Positions 35,520-43,667 of a DNA stretch of 64,000 nt are shown piece by piece. Source of the DNA: Vulcanimicrobiota bacterium (GTDB taxonomy: Bacteria > Vulcanimicrobiota > Vulcanimicrobiia > Vulcanimicrobiales > Vulcanimicrobiaceae); assembly GCA_003168375.1 (NCBI GenBank), contig PMSI01000003.1, positions 930,001-994,000 on the forward strand, in the 5' to 3' direction. Each line of letters begins with the position of its first letter. Positions within the stretch are counted from its first letter, which is position 1. The notes below the pieces were generated by a model. The model worked only from the letters and a program-made list of their open reading frames with translations. It ran no database searches and was not told the origin of the DNA. The position numbers were made by a program, and so were the translations under genes.

Positions 35520-35942
35520 ATGAGCAAGAAATCTACGGCAATCGAAATCATCCGACCGCTCGCTGTCGGAATCGGCATCTTCGCAGCGACCGCCGCGATC
35601 GGCGCCGCCCAAGTCGCCAACCCGTGCGCGCCGGCCATGCCGCCCACCGCTTCGAATTGGAGCACATTCGACCCGACCTACAACAGCGTCGACGTCTGGC
35701 AGAGCACCTGGGACACGGGAGCCTACGACCGCAACCACGAGCTGCTCGGTACCGTCGGCAAGTTCACGGCGAACCGCCTCACGATCACGAGCGTTCAGGG
35801 CGACACGATGATCGTCGACCTCAAAGAAGGTACCGTGATCCGCCCGACCGGCACGACGCCGAGCGCCGGCCAGCGCGTCGCAATATTCGGATACTGGAGC
35901 AACGGCACGTTCATCGCGAACCGCATCATCTTGCACGGCTGA
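35520..35942 (+). CDS. secreted small DUF5666-like beta-barrel protein
   Basis: 140 residues with a signal peptide or uncleaved anchor (IIRPLAVGIGIFAATAAIGA). The mature part has GKFTANRLTITSVQGDTMIV, DLKEGTVIRPTG and AGQRVAIFGYWSNGTFIANR. That pattern (a value in the function of oxidation or context, then GQRVAV-G-W-NG-F-A-RI) resembles DUF5666-type OB-like repeats of secreted proteins. It follows the terminator immediately, so it has its own promoter in the short gap. Function unknown. Confidence 0.65.
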   Translation: MSKKSTAIEIIRPLAVGIGIFAATAAIGAAQVANPCAPAMPPTASNWSTFDPTYNSVDVWQSTWDTGAYDRNHELLGTVGKFTANRLTITSVQGDTMIVDLKEGTVIRPTGTTPSAGQRVAIFGYWSNGTFIANRIILHG

Positions 35943-35968
35943 TCGACGCGATCGCAACGGCAATCAAC

Positions 35969-35997
35969 TTGCCGAACATACGTACGAGTGCTACAAT
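35969..35997 (+). promoter_or_regulatory. sigma-70-type promoter
   Basis: TTGCCG at 35969-35974, 17-base spacer, TACAAT at 35992-35997, embedded in unusually AT-rich sequence. It points at the HTH gene starting at 36073 or 36091. Confidence 0.6.
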
Positions 35998-36090
35998 AAT
36001 CGTACGCGCGACACGCGCATGACAACATAGCGACTCGGCCGGTGCGCGAACACCGACCGAGTCCGTCACCCGATGGAGATTGGTCCACCG

Positions 36091-36390
36091 ATGACAACCA
36101 CCCGATTCGGCGCGCCCGCGTCGAATACCCGGGCGTACCGCTACACGCGGCCTGCGTATGCCACCCCCGGAGCGCTCGCGTTCCGCCTCACCCGCCTCGT
36201 TTGGCTGACCGCCCGCTTCGCCCGTCGCGAGCTCGTGACCATCGACGATTACCGCCGCCGGTTCGGTATGTCGCTTCGCTCGTTCCACCGTGACGTCGGC
36301 ATACTGCGCCAAGCCGGCTTCGAGATCGAACCGGTCGTGAAGCGCACCTACCGCACGGTCTGCTTCACCTTCGATTCGGATTGCGCGTAG
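36091..36390 (+). CDS. small HTH protein
   Basis: 99 residues from ATG 36091 or 105 from ATG 36073; neither has a clear ribosome site. Residues about 40-85 (LVWLTARFARRELVTIDDYR, then RFGMSLRSFHRDVGILRQAG) form an HTH of the DeoR/WYL-regulator type, where the protein first scans an ordered helix pair and then inserts a recognition helix with FHRDVGILR. There is no effector domain, so it may be a stand-alone DNA-binding protein or a truncated WYL-type regulator. A promoter lies 76-94 bases upstream. Confidence 0.6.
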   Translation: MTTTRFGAPASNTRAYRYTRPAYATPGALAFRLTRLVWLTARFARRELVTIDDYRRRFGMSLRSFHRDVGILRQAGFEIEPVVKRTYRTVCFTFDSDCA

Positions 36391-36696
36391 CGCCCTCGAG
36401 GATGCAACGCCTCGGAGGATGCAAATCCCTCGAATGAAACCGGCACGCACCGTCATACGGCTCATCTGCCTTGGCAGCACCCCTCGTCCTCGACGATCCC
36501 GCGCTCCTTGCCGAATACCGCAGCCGTTTCGGCGCCCCGACAGAAACATTTCGCTGAGAGGCAAGAACGCTGCGCCGCACAAGGCGCTACATCGACGCAG
36601 ACCTTGCGCGGGAAACTACCGCCGGTGCCTCCGCCTGATGGATTCAGATCTCGAGTAATGCCGACATTCGAACGTCGGGCAGGTCGCATCGAACTA
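36391..36696. other. no gene seen; degraded flank of island
   Basis: Short open frames only, without coding-like composition or recognisable motifs. A small direct repeat (CTCGAGGATGCAACG / CTCGGAGGATGCAAA) lies at 36395-36425. This and the following relic look like decayed sequence at the island's left edge. Confidence 0.5.
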
Positions 36697-37010
36697 GGGC
36701 GGCGGCGCGGAAGCCTCGATAGGGAAGGCCGCGGTGGCGGCGGCGGCTACAGCGCGTTGCAGGTGAACGTCGGCCCGCACGGCGAGCGCGACGACCTGCG
36801 CACCGTCGAGCGCGTGCGCGCTGCTACCGGCAACGCGTTCCCGTAGGCCGACGCCAACCAGCTTACTCCGTCGACACCGCCCTACGCGTCGCGCGCGACT
36901 TGGAATGCCTCAACGTCCCCGCATTCGGAACTACCGCTCCCTTCAAACGACGTCGACGGTCCCCGCGCGCGCTCGGCGACCCCCTTCGCGCTCGACGTCG
37001 CTGCGCCGCC
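36697..37010 (+). pseudogene. decayed internal copy of the cycloisomerase gene
   Basis: The DNA follows bases 34144-34466 of the cycloisomerase gene. Shared stretches include GGAAGGCCGCGG, CACGGCGAGCG, CTGCGCACCGTCGAGCGCGT against GTGCGCACCGTCGAGCGCGT, GACGCCAACCA and TCCGTCGACACCGCCCT. The Trp codon region TTCCTCTGG has become TTCCCGTAG, a stop. Bases are missing in GCCAACCAGGCCTACTCC and elsewhere, breaking the frame. Both ends of the gene are absent. It is a non-functional fragment, 1.9 kb downstream of the parent gene. Confidence 0.85.
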
Positions 37011-37091
37011 AGTTTCCTGGAATGTCCACTTGACGCCGCAACCCATCGCGCGACACCGGGAAGCGCGGACCCCGAATCGGCCCGGGCCACG

Positions 37092-38402
37092 ATGGTTGAC
37101 CTCAAAGCCCGTTGGGATTGGGAATTTGATCTTCCGGAGAGTGCCAGGACGTTGGCACTACGCTCCGCGAAGCTTCGTAGTTGTATGGGTTGGCTTCGCA
37201 ACAAGACAGCAACTGTAGTAGATCTGTTTGCCGGTACGGGCGGAATGGGTCTCGCGACTCTATTGACCGACGAGCTTCGAGATCGCGCGCGCATTGTACA
37301 CGTGGCAGAGCTGGACAACGACTACGTCGATACGATACGACTAAACTACTCGTACTTCGGGGCGCATATTGGCTCAGCAGAACAGTTGCCTAAAACGATC
37401 AAACCCGTAGACGTAAGTAGCCGACCCGCTCTCGAAGAGCTCGACAAGATCAGCAGACGGGTCGGCGGAGTTACACTACTGTTGGCAGGTCCGCCGTGTC
37501 AGGGCTTTTCCAAAGCAAATAGCATCTCGCGCGCACGAACCAACCCCAAGAACCTCCTTGCGCTGGACACCGTGGATTGCGTAAAGGCCGCAATGCCCCA
37601 GATCGCCATCATCGAGAACGTTCCGGGAATTCAGACCATTCGATCGGCGAAGCGGACGTCTCTTTCGGTTTCGGAACACATTGAACACGAGCTAACATCG
37701 CTCGGGTACTACACGCATACAGTCTTGCTGGATGCGGCTGACTACGGCGTCCCGCAGCATCGACTGCGATCCTTCACGATCGCAATTAGCCACTCGATCT
37801 TGGATGCCTACGATAAGACGCAACTCATTCCTAAGCCGCGCTACGGTCCGGGCCGACGCTTCCCTTTCCGCACAGTGCGCGATGCGTTCGAGGACCTCCC
37901 ATCCCTCGAGAACGGCTCGAGTCGTACAATGTCGACGTACGCCCGGCGCGCAACCACTTCGCTTCAGCGCGAGTTGCGCCGCTACTCAACTACTCTTTTT
38001 GACCATGTTACCACTCGGCACGCCCCATACGTGCTGGACCGTTACGCCGCGATCCCCCCCGGCGGAAATTGGAAATCGATTCGGCGTCGCCTTCGCAATT
38101 ATGCGGCTCCGGATAACACGCACACCAACATCTACCATCGGCTCGATCCGACAAGACCTTCGCGAACGATCGGGAACTTCCGGAAGGCTATGACCATTCA
38201 TCCATGGGAACATCGCGGCTTGTCACTTCGCGAGGCTGCAAGGCTTCAGTCGTTGCCGGACTGGCTTCGGTTTTTCGGTGACACTCCCGAGGTCTATCGT
38301 GGTCAGCTGCGTGGCCTGGGCGCTCGGCAACAGCAAGTTGGTAATGCGGTTTGCTTTCAGTTGACTCGCTATCTCATTTCTCACTTATTTAAAGATGCTT
38401 AG
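37092..38402 (+). CDS. DNA (cytosine-5) methyltransferase, cassette A
   Basis: 436 residues from ATG 37092; the open frame upstream only covers the relic. Motif I DLFAGTGG (44-51), motif IV LAGPPCQGFS with catalytic C136, motif VI IIENVPG (174-180), motif VIII DYGVPQHRLRSF and a C-terminal QQVGNAV are all present. It should methylate cytosine C5 in a short target and protect host DNA. A 148-base gap, the largest in the cassette, separates it from the GHKL ATPase. No good ribosome site is visible before 37092, so a later start such as ATG at 37185 is possible but would leave little before motif I. Confidence 0.92.
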   Translation: MVDLKARWDWEFDLPESARTLALRSAKLRSCMGWLRNKTATVVDLFAGTGGMGLATLLTDELRDRARIVHVAELDNDYVDTIRLNYSYFGAHIGSAEQLPKTIKPVDVSSRPALEELDKISRRVGGVTLLLAGPPCQGFSKANSISRARTNPKNLLALDTVDCVKAAMPQIAIIENVPGIQTIRSAKRTSLSVSEHIEHELTSLGYYTHTVLLDAADYGVPQHRLRSFTIAISHSILDAYDKTQLIPKPRYGPGRRFPFRTVRDAFEDLPSLENGSSRTMSTYARRATTSLQRELRRYSTTLFDHVTTRHAPYVLDRYAAIPPGGNWKSIRRRLRNYAAPDNTHTNIYHRLDPTRPSRTIGNFRKAMTIHPWEHRGLSLREAARLQSLPDWLRFFGDTPEVYRGQLRGLGARQQQVGNAVCFQLTRYLISHLFKDA

Positions 38403-38550
38403 GGCAGGAACAATCTGACGCTACGCCACCGTCGGTTCGGGCGCACACAGACACTTTCAACTGCTACACCACGAGTCCAAAGAGGATGCAACGGGTGAAC
38501 AGCGTGCAGCTTTTTCCAGTCTCCTTTCAGATTTCTGCGCAGCAGCCCTG

Positions 38551-40020
38551 ATGACTCGCCTTGTTCATCCGCCGGCCGCTTCTGCAATGATGCAGTCGCT
38601 GCGTGCGATCGGCTACTCATTTGACACCGCCCTCGCCGACATCGTCGACAACAGCATCTCCGCAAGAGCCACCCACATCGACATCAGATTTCGCGCCGAT
38701 CCGGCATACCTGGCGATCATCGACAATGGCCAAGGTATGACACAGGAGACGCTAATTGCTGCCATGAGGCATGGCGCCTTCGGCCCTGAAGGGATGCGTG
38801 ACGCAGCCGATCTAGGACGCTACGGACTCGGGCTTAAGACGGCCTCTCTATCTCAGTGCCGTCGATTTACGGTTGTTTCTCTGGCGGCGGGGGCCCTCAG
38901 CGCGGCTAGATGGGACCTGGACGAAGTCGAGGCGGCTGACGATTGGGTCCTAGAAGTCCTATCGGCCGAAGAAGCTGCGGTGGTTCCACACGCCGCGAAT
39001 CTAATGGAGCTCGGTAGCGGCACGGTCGTGCTCTGGGAGAATTTTGATCGGGCCACGGCTGGCGAGGCAAGTCCTGCCGCTGCGCTAGAGCGCCTTGTCG
39101 ATGAGAGCCGTGACCATCTTGCGCTGATTTTTCATCGATTTCTCCATCCGGATGTCCCGGGGCCTGGCGTCCAACTCGCGATCAATTCATTACCGATCGC
39201 GCCAATCGACCCGTTCCTTTCGGGCAATCGCTACACCGAACGGCTTCCGGAAGAGGCGGTTCAACTTGAAGGACAGACGATTCGGATTCAGCCATTTATT
39301 CTGCCTCATTTATCGCACATCACGCCGGCGGAGCTCCAAGCGGTTGGCAGCAAGGATCTCCTGCGGCAGACGCAGGGTTTTTACGTCTATCGAAATCGAC
39401 GGCTGATCATCTCGGGCACATGGTTTCGCCTCATCCGGCACGATGAGCTATCAAAGCTCGCGCGGGTGCGGATCGACATACCGAACGCTTTGGATCACTT
39501 ATGGAGCCTCGACGTAAAAAAATCCACGGCTACACCTCCCGAGCAGGTCCGTGCCGTGTTGAAACGCATTATAGACCGCATTGCGGATCGTAGCCACAAC
39601 GTCTTTCGTGAGCGGCGGCGTCGCGTCAGAGCATTAACCATAACGCATCTCTGGGAGCGGGTCCGAGTCCGCGGCGGCCTCGCGTATCAACTAAATCGCC
39701 TTCACCCCGCGATTGAGGAAACGCTGGACTCCTTGCCGGCTGACCAGCGCCTAAAGGTGCAGCAACTCCTTCGACTCATCGAGCTCGGCTTGCCGGCAGA
39801 TTCGATATATTCCGACATGGCATCAGACGAGGTAGTACACCCTGATTCTCCCGAGGTTCGTCAGGAGCTGCTGCAGCAGGTTACCAACTGGCTGAGCACC
39901 GCCGGTGACAATCTTACGATCCGGGAACATCTGCTCGCCGCGCTTCCGGCGCTCGAGCCCTTCAGCATGTACCCGCGAGTCACCAAGAGCATCATCGAGG
40001 AGCTCACAAATGCTAACTGA
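38551..40020 (+). CDS. MORC/MutL-like GHKL ATPase, cassette A
   Basis: 489 residues. The Bergerat fold is clear: N-box ALADIVDNSISA (27-38), IIDNGQGM (56-63) and GRYGLGLKTAS (89-99). A second domain of the S5/transducer type follows, with GFYVYRNRRLIISGTWFRL as in MORC and Hsp90-like ATPases. ATP binding should drive dimer closure around DNA. Prokaryotic MORC-like ATPases are known from restriction-modification-type operons together with Z1, nuclease and methyltransferase genes, as here. The 3' end overlaps the Z1 gene by 11 bases. Confidence 0.88.
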   Translation: MTRLVHPPAASAMMQSLRAIGYSFDTALADIVDNSISARATHIDIRFRADPAYLAIIDNGQGMTQETLIAAMRHGAFGPEGMRDAADLGRYGLGLKTASLSQCRRFTVVSLAAGALSAARWDLDEVEAADDWVLEVLSAEEAAVVPHAANLMELGSGTVVLWENFDRATAGEASPAAALERLVDESRDHLALIFHRFLHPDVPGPGVQLAINSLPIAPIDPFLSGNRYTERLPEEAVQLEGQTIRIQPFILPHLSHITPAELQAVGSKDLLRQTQGFYVYRNRRLIISGTWFRLIRHDELSKLARVRIDIPNALDHLWSLDVKKSTATPPEQVRAVLKRIIDRIADRSHNVFRERRRRVRALTITHLWERVRVRGGLAYQLNRLHPAIEETLDSLPADQRLKVQQLLRLIELGLPADSIYSDMASDEVVHPDSPEVRQELLQQVTNWLSTAGDNLTIREHLLAALPALEPFSMYPRVTKSIIEELTNAN

Positions 40021-42724
40021 GCATGCGCGCAATCTGGAAATCGCCGTGCTTGCCACGCTTCCGGCTGTACCCCGTCCCACGGAAAACGCAATCCTGGAAC
40101 GCGCCGCCTCGCTGCGCACCGTGTTTTTCGTATCCGACGCGGAATTCGGATCAGTCTTGAAGACGCTCCACGAGCAACTCGTTATTACAATGGAGCTCGG
40201 TACGTACATAACGGCGGAGCATCGCCCCTGGCTAAACGACCGAAGGGCAAGTCTCACCCCGTTCTACTGGGAGCGCTTTCGCAACTTTCTCATTACCCGC
40301 CTCCGCTGGCCCCCCTTGGTCGTAAATTCATTGGACCGCGTCGCCGATGACATTCTCGATCTTGCTGGGGATCCGGAGCGTGATGGAGACTGGGCACGAA
40401 AAGGCCTCATCGTTGGCGATGTCCAGTCGGGCAAAACGGCGACCTATACCGCTCTATGCTGCAAGGCCGCAGATGCTGGCTTCCGTCTCATCATCTTGCT
40501 CACAGGCACTATAGAGAATCTCCGCAGGCAGACGCAGGAGCGGCTCGATGAAGGCTTCGTCGGACGTGATAGCCTTGAGATGCTCCAGACAAAGGGGAAG
40601 ATCGCTGGTAAGGACCTCAAGATCGGCGTCGGCCTTCTCAACGGCCGTCGTTTCGCAACAGTCTTCACGTCGCGCTCGAACGATTTTAGCATCAGGATCG
40701 CGCGCCAACTCGGGTTTTCAGTTGCGGACCACCGCGAGCCGATTCTGCTCGTTGTTAAGAAGAACACGAGGATACTCGAGAACCTTGGTGCCTGGCTCGA
40801 GATCTTCAATGCGGATACCGACGGTAAGATCAAGACACCTCTACTGCTCATAGACGATGAAGCCGACTCAGCATCGATAAACACCAACCCGCTGGCAGAC
40901 GAAGCGACACGAACGAATCGGGAAATCCGCAAGCTTCTGAGGCTTTTTCAGAGATCATCATACGTAGGGGTTACCGCCACGCCGTTCGCCAACGTCTTCA
41001 TTCAACCGGATACCGATGACGACGTCGGCGGCGACCTATTCCCACGCGATTTCATATACAGCCTAGAGGCCCCCGATAACTACATGGGCCCGAAGGCCGT
41101 CTTCGAGGACGATGGCGACGTTTTTCTTCGCCACTTTGACGACGCCGACCCTTCGTTGCCGCTGTCTCACAAGGCGGACCTGGTGGTCACGCGACTGCCC
41201 CAAAGCCTCCTGGACGCGGTTCACAGTTTCTTGCTCTCCACCACCATCCGGGACCTCCGCGGGGAAGGCCAGACTCACCGGTCGATGCTGGTAAATGTGA
41301 GTCGCTTTACGCGCGTACAGGATCAAGTTGCCTCCCTTCTCGACGCCGAGCTGCGTGAGATGAAGCGTGAGCTGCGGCTCTATGCGGAACTTTCAATGCA
41401 CGAGGCTCTGTCAGCATCGGAGCATCTTACTGCGCTCCATGGCCTGTGGTTTGCGGACTATGACACGACGGAGACCTCGTGGGAGTCTATACAGAAGGCG
41501 CTCCACTCGTCCGTCGAACCAATCGTGGTCGTCGCAGTTAATCAGCGAACCGGAGCAGCGAGTCTCGACTACAAGACTCATCGAGATGCCGGACTGCGCG
41601 TAATCGCGGTGGGAGGAAATAGTCTCTCCCGAGGACTTACACTCGAAGGACTGAGTACGAGCTACTTCCATCGAAACTCCCAAATGTACGACACCCTCTT
41701 ACAGATGGGCCGCTGGTTCGGCTATCGCCTAACCTATGGCGACCTTTGCAGGCTCTGGCTGACGGAGGATGCGGCGGGCTGGTACACACACATCACAAAC
41801 GCAACGTTAGAGCTGCGCGCAGAGCTCAAAAAAATGCGTCGCCTCGGGCTTACGCCAAACGACTTTGGACTCAAGGTACGGGCGCACCCCGATTCGCTCA
41901 TCGTAACGGCGCGCAACAAAATGCGGTCGGCGCGAGACTTCGTGCACTATGTGTCGCTAAGCGGCATGGGGCTTGAAACGGTCCGCCTTCGATCCGGTGC
42001 AGAAGTAAATACCAATAACTACGCGGTCGCAACGAAGTTCATCGAAGCTGTCAAGCTTGCGGGCTCCACCGCTTCTTCCGCTCGGAATTGGCACTTCTGG
42101 CGCAATGTACCCAAGACGCTCGTAGCAACGTTTCTCTCGGACTTCTATAGCGATCCGCTAAATTTCAACTTTCAACTCGACGCGATCGCCGAGTTTCTCG
42201 GTGAGACAGACGAGCAACTGCTCGACAAATGGGATGTGGCGCTCGTAAGCATTACGTCGGGGCGACACGGCGCTGAGATGTTCGCCGGATTGCCGATCAA
42301 TCCAGTGGATAGACGGCTTGTTATTGTTTCGGAGTCTGGATCAATACTGATCTCGGGAAGCAAAGCTCGTGTCGGTGCCGGCGGCGATGAGCGAGAAGGG
42401 ATCGACGAGGCCGCCCTTGAGCTGATTCGCAAGGAATACGGGGCCGGCTATGTTCCAGGTTCTGCGTATCGCGACGTTCGTAGGAACCCGTTGCTGCTGA
42501 TCTACCTGATTCGCGGATATACGGGTGCAAAGGACGCACGGATACCGTTTCGGCCCGGCGACGTTCCACTAGTCGCGCTCGGCCTCAGCTTTCCGCGCTT
42601 CAACGATCACGATGTTAACAGGCGGGCAAAATACAAGATCAATGTCGTCGAATGGCGCAATCGCTTCCAGAGTGACCTCGAAGACGACGATGACGTGGCG
42701 ATCGACGATCATGACCCCGATTGA
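40010..42724 (+). CDS. Z1-domain superfamily 2 ATPase, cassette A
   Basis: 904 residues from ATG 40010, with GAGGAG seven bases upstream and an 11-base overlap with the ATPase gene. Walker A is IVGDVQSGKT (136-143), Walker B is LLIDDEADS (282-287), motif III is GVTATPF (320-326). The Z1-specific helicase end is GGNSLSRGLTLEG (535-547) followed by QMGRWFGYR (565-573). Z1 proteins are defence-associated SF2 ATPases believed to translocate on DNA. It is likely the motor that brings the nuclease subunits to unmodified DNA. Confidence 0.92.
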   Translation: MLTEHARNLEIAVLATLPAVPRPTENAILERAASLRTVFFVSDAEFGSVLKTLHEQLVITMELGTYITAEHRPWLNDRRASLTPFYWERFRNFLITRLRWPPLVVNSLDRVADDILDLAGDPERDGDWARKGLIVGDVQSGKTATYTALCCKAADAGFRLIILLTGTIENLRRQTQERLDEGFVGRDSLEMLQTKGKIAGKDLKIGVGLLNGRRFATVFTSRSNDFSIRIARQLGFSVADHREPILLVVKKNTRILENLGAWLEIFNADTDGKIKTPLLLIDDEADSASINTNPLADEATRTNREIRKLLRLFQRSSYVGVTATPFANVFIQPDTDDDVGGDLFPRDFIYSLEAPDNYMGPKAVFEDDGDVFLRHFDDADPSLPLSHKADLVVTRLPQSLLDAVHSFLLSTTIRDLRGEGQTHRSMLVNVSRFTRVQDQVASLLDAELREMKRELRLYAELSMHEALSASEHLTALHGLWFADYDTTETSWESIQKALHSSVEPIVVVAVNQRTGAASLDYKTHRDAGLRVIAVGGNSLSRGLTLEGLSTSYFHRNSQMYDTLLQMGRWFGYRLTYGDLCRLWLTEDAAGWYTHITNATLELRAELKKMRRLGLTPNDFGLKVRAHPDSLIVTARNKMRSARDFVHYVSLSGMGLETVRLRSGAEVNTNNYAVATKFIEAVKLAGSTASSARNWHFWRNVPKTLVATFLSDFYSDPLNFNFQLDAIAEFLGETDEQLLDKWDVALVSITSGRHGAEMFAGLPINPVDRRLVIVSESGSILISGSKARVGAGGDEREGIDEAALELIRKEYGAGYVPGSAYRDVRRNPLLLIYLIRGYTGAKDARIPFRPGDVPLVALGLSFPRFNDHDVNRRAKYKINVVEWRNRFQSDLEDDDDVAIDDHDPD

Positions 42725-43667
42725 ACATGCCTGGCTGGCCCTCGAGACAATGGCCGAGTTCGGCGGCGCTCGAAGGCTCGGTGCTGAATCGCGGCACGAC
42801 TTCTACGCCCTGCTTGACGCGGAGGGTCGCCGTGGTTTGCTCTTGATTTCGACGGCACGCCCACCAAACCCGCCCGCCTTCGACGCCGTCCACATCTCAA
42901 TAGGTGAACGTTCGGATTCCCGTTGGTCTCTTACCATCCGGCTTAACGTTCCGGGCCTAAGCAGCGTGTTCGCAGAATTGTGTCAGAGCATCGCGAATAG
43001 CAGCGAAGGCATCGCAAATGCGGATGTTCCCTCATTCGTTGTCTCGCGGTTAATCAAGTGGCGCGAGCTGCTCGATGCGGCATCCGCCGGCACACTTGGG
43101 CTGCAAGCCCTGCGAGGGCTGGTTGGCGAGCTGATCGTCATGCGGGAATGCCTTAGGATCGTGGATCCACCCGCCGTTGTCGACGGCTGGCTCGGGCCAT
43201 CAGGTGCGCCGCAAGACTTCGCTTTGCCCGGCGCCCTCTTGGAGGCAAAGGCCATCAGGCCGACAGCTGTCTCGATCCCCATAAGCTCCGTAGCACAACT
43301 CGACGTCGCTCCAGGTGTCAGGCTATTCCTCGCCGTCGTTACCCTTGCATCGCTCCAAGGGGAAGCCGTCGACACATTCTCGGCGGCAAGCCTTGTCTTG
43401 GACTTGAGATCGCGCTTAAAGGCGTTTCCGGTCGCCTCCGCTGAATTCGATGCCCGACTTCGACGCGTCGGCTACGACGATCTGCCTGCTTACGACGCAA
43501 GTCAGTTCCGAATCGACGCGATTCGATACTATCAAATCCTTCCTGACTTCCCCATGATCCGTCGATCGCAACTTCCCGACGGGATCCTAGAGGCGAGGTA
43601 CGACCTATCATACGCCGCATGCGGCCCGTTCGAGGTGTCGCTGGAGGACGGCCTGCTTGGACATTGA
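42711..43667 (+). CDS. PD-(D/E)XK motif protein (DUF4420-like), cassette A
   Basis: 318 residues from ATG 42711, overlapping the Z1 gene by 14 bases. The nuclease core can be read as RGLVGELIVMREC (E140), then PQDFALPGALLEAKAI with D169 and E178-x-K180. This is the D-x(8)-E-x-K arrangement of the DUF4420/PD-(D/E)XK family next to Z1 genes. The C-terminal half is mixed and family-specific. It is expected to be the DNA-cleaving subunit of the cassette. No gene for a separate specificity subunit is seen. Confidence 0.85.
   Translation: MTPIEHAWLALETMAEFGGARRLGAESRHDFYALLDAEGRRGLLLISTARPPNPPAFDAVHISIGERSDSRWSLTIRLNVPGLSSVFAELCQSIANSSEGIANADVPSFVVSRLIKWRELLDAASAGTLGLQALRGLVGELIVMRECLRIVDPPAVVDGWLGPSGAPQDFALPGALLEAKAIRPTAVSIPISSVAQLDVAPGVRLFLAVVTLASLQGEAVDTFSAASLVLDLRSRLKAFPVASAEFDARLRRVGYDDLPAYDASQFRIDAIRYYQILPDFPMIRRSQLPDGILEARYDLSYAACGPFEVSLEDGLLGH

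Noticed and set aside
36398-38493. 12-base direct repeat GAGGATGCAACG at 36398 and 38482, considered as an attachment site
   Set aside because: A 12-base match is expected by chance many times within 64 kb, and it does not bracket the island.
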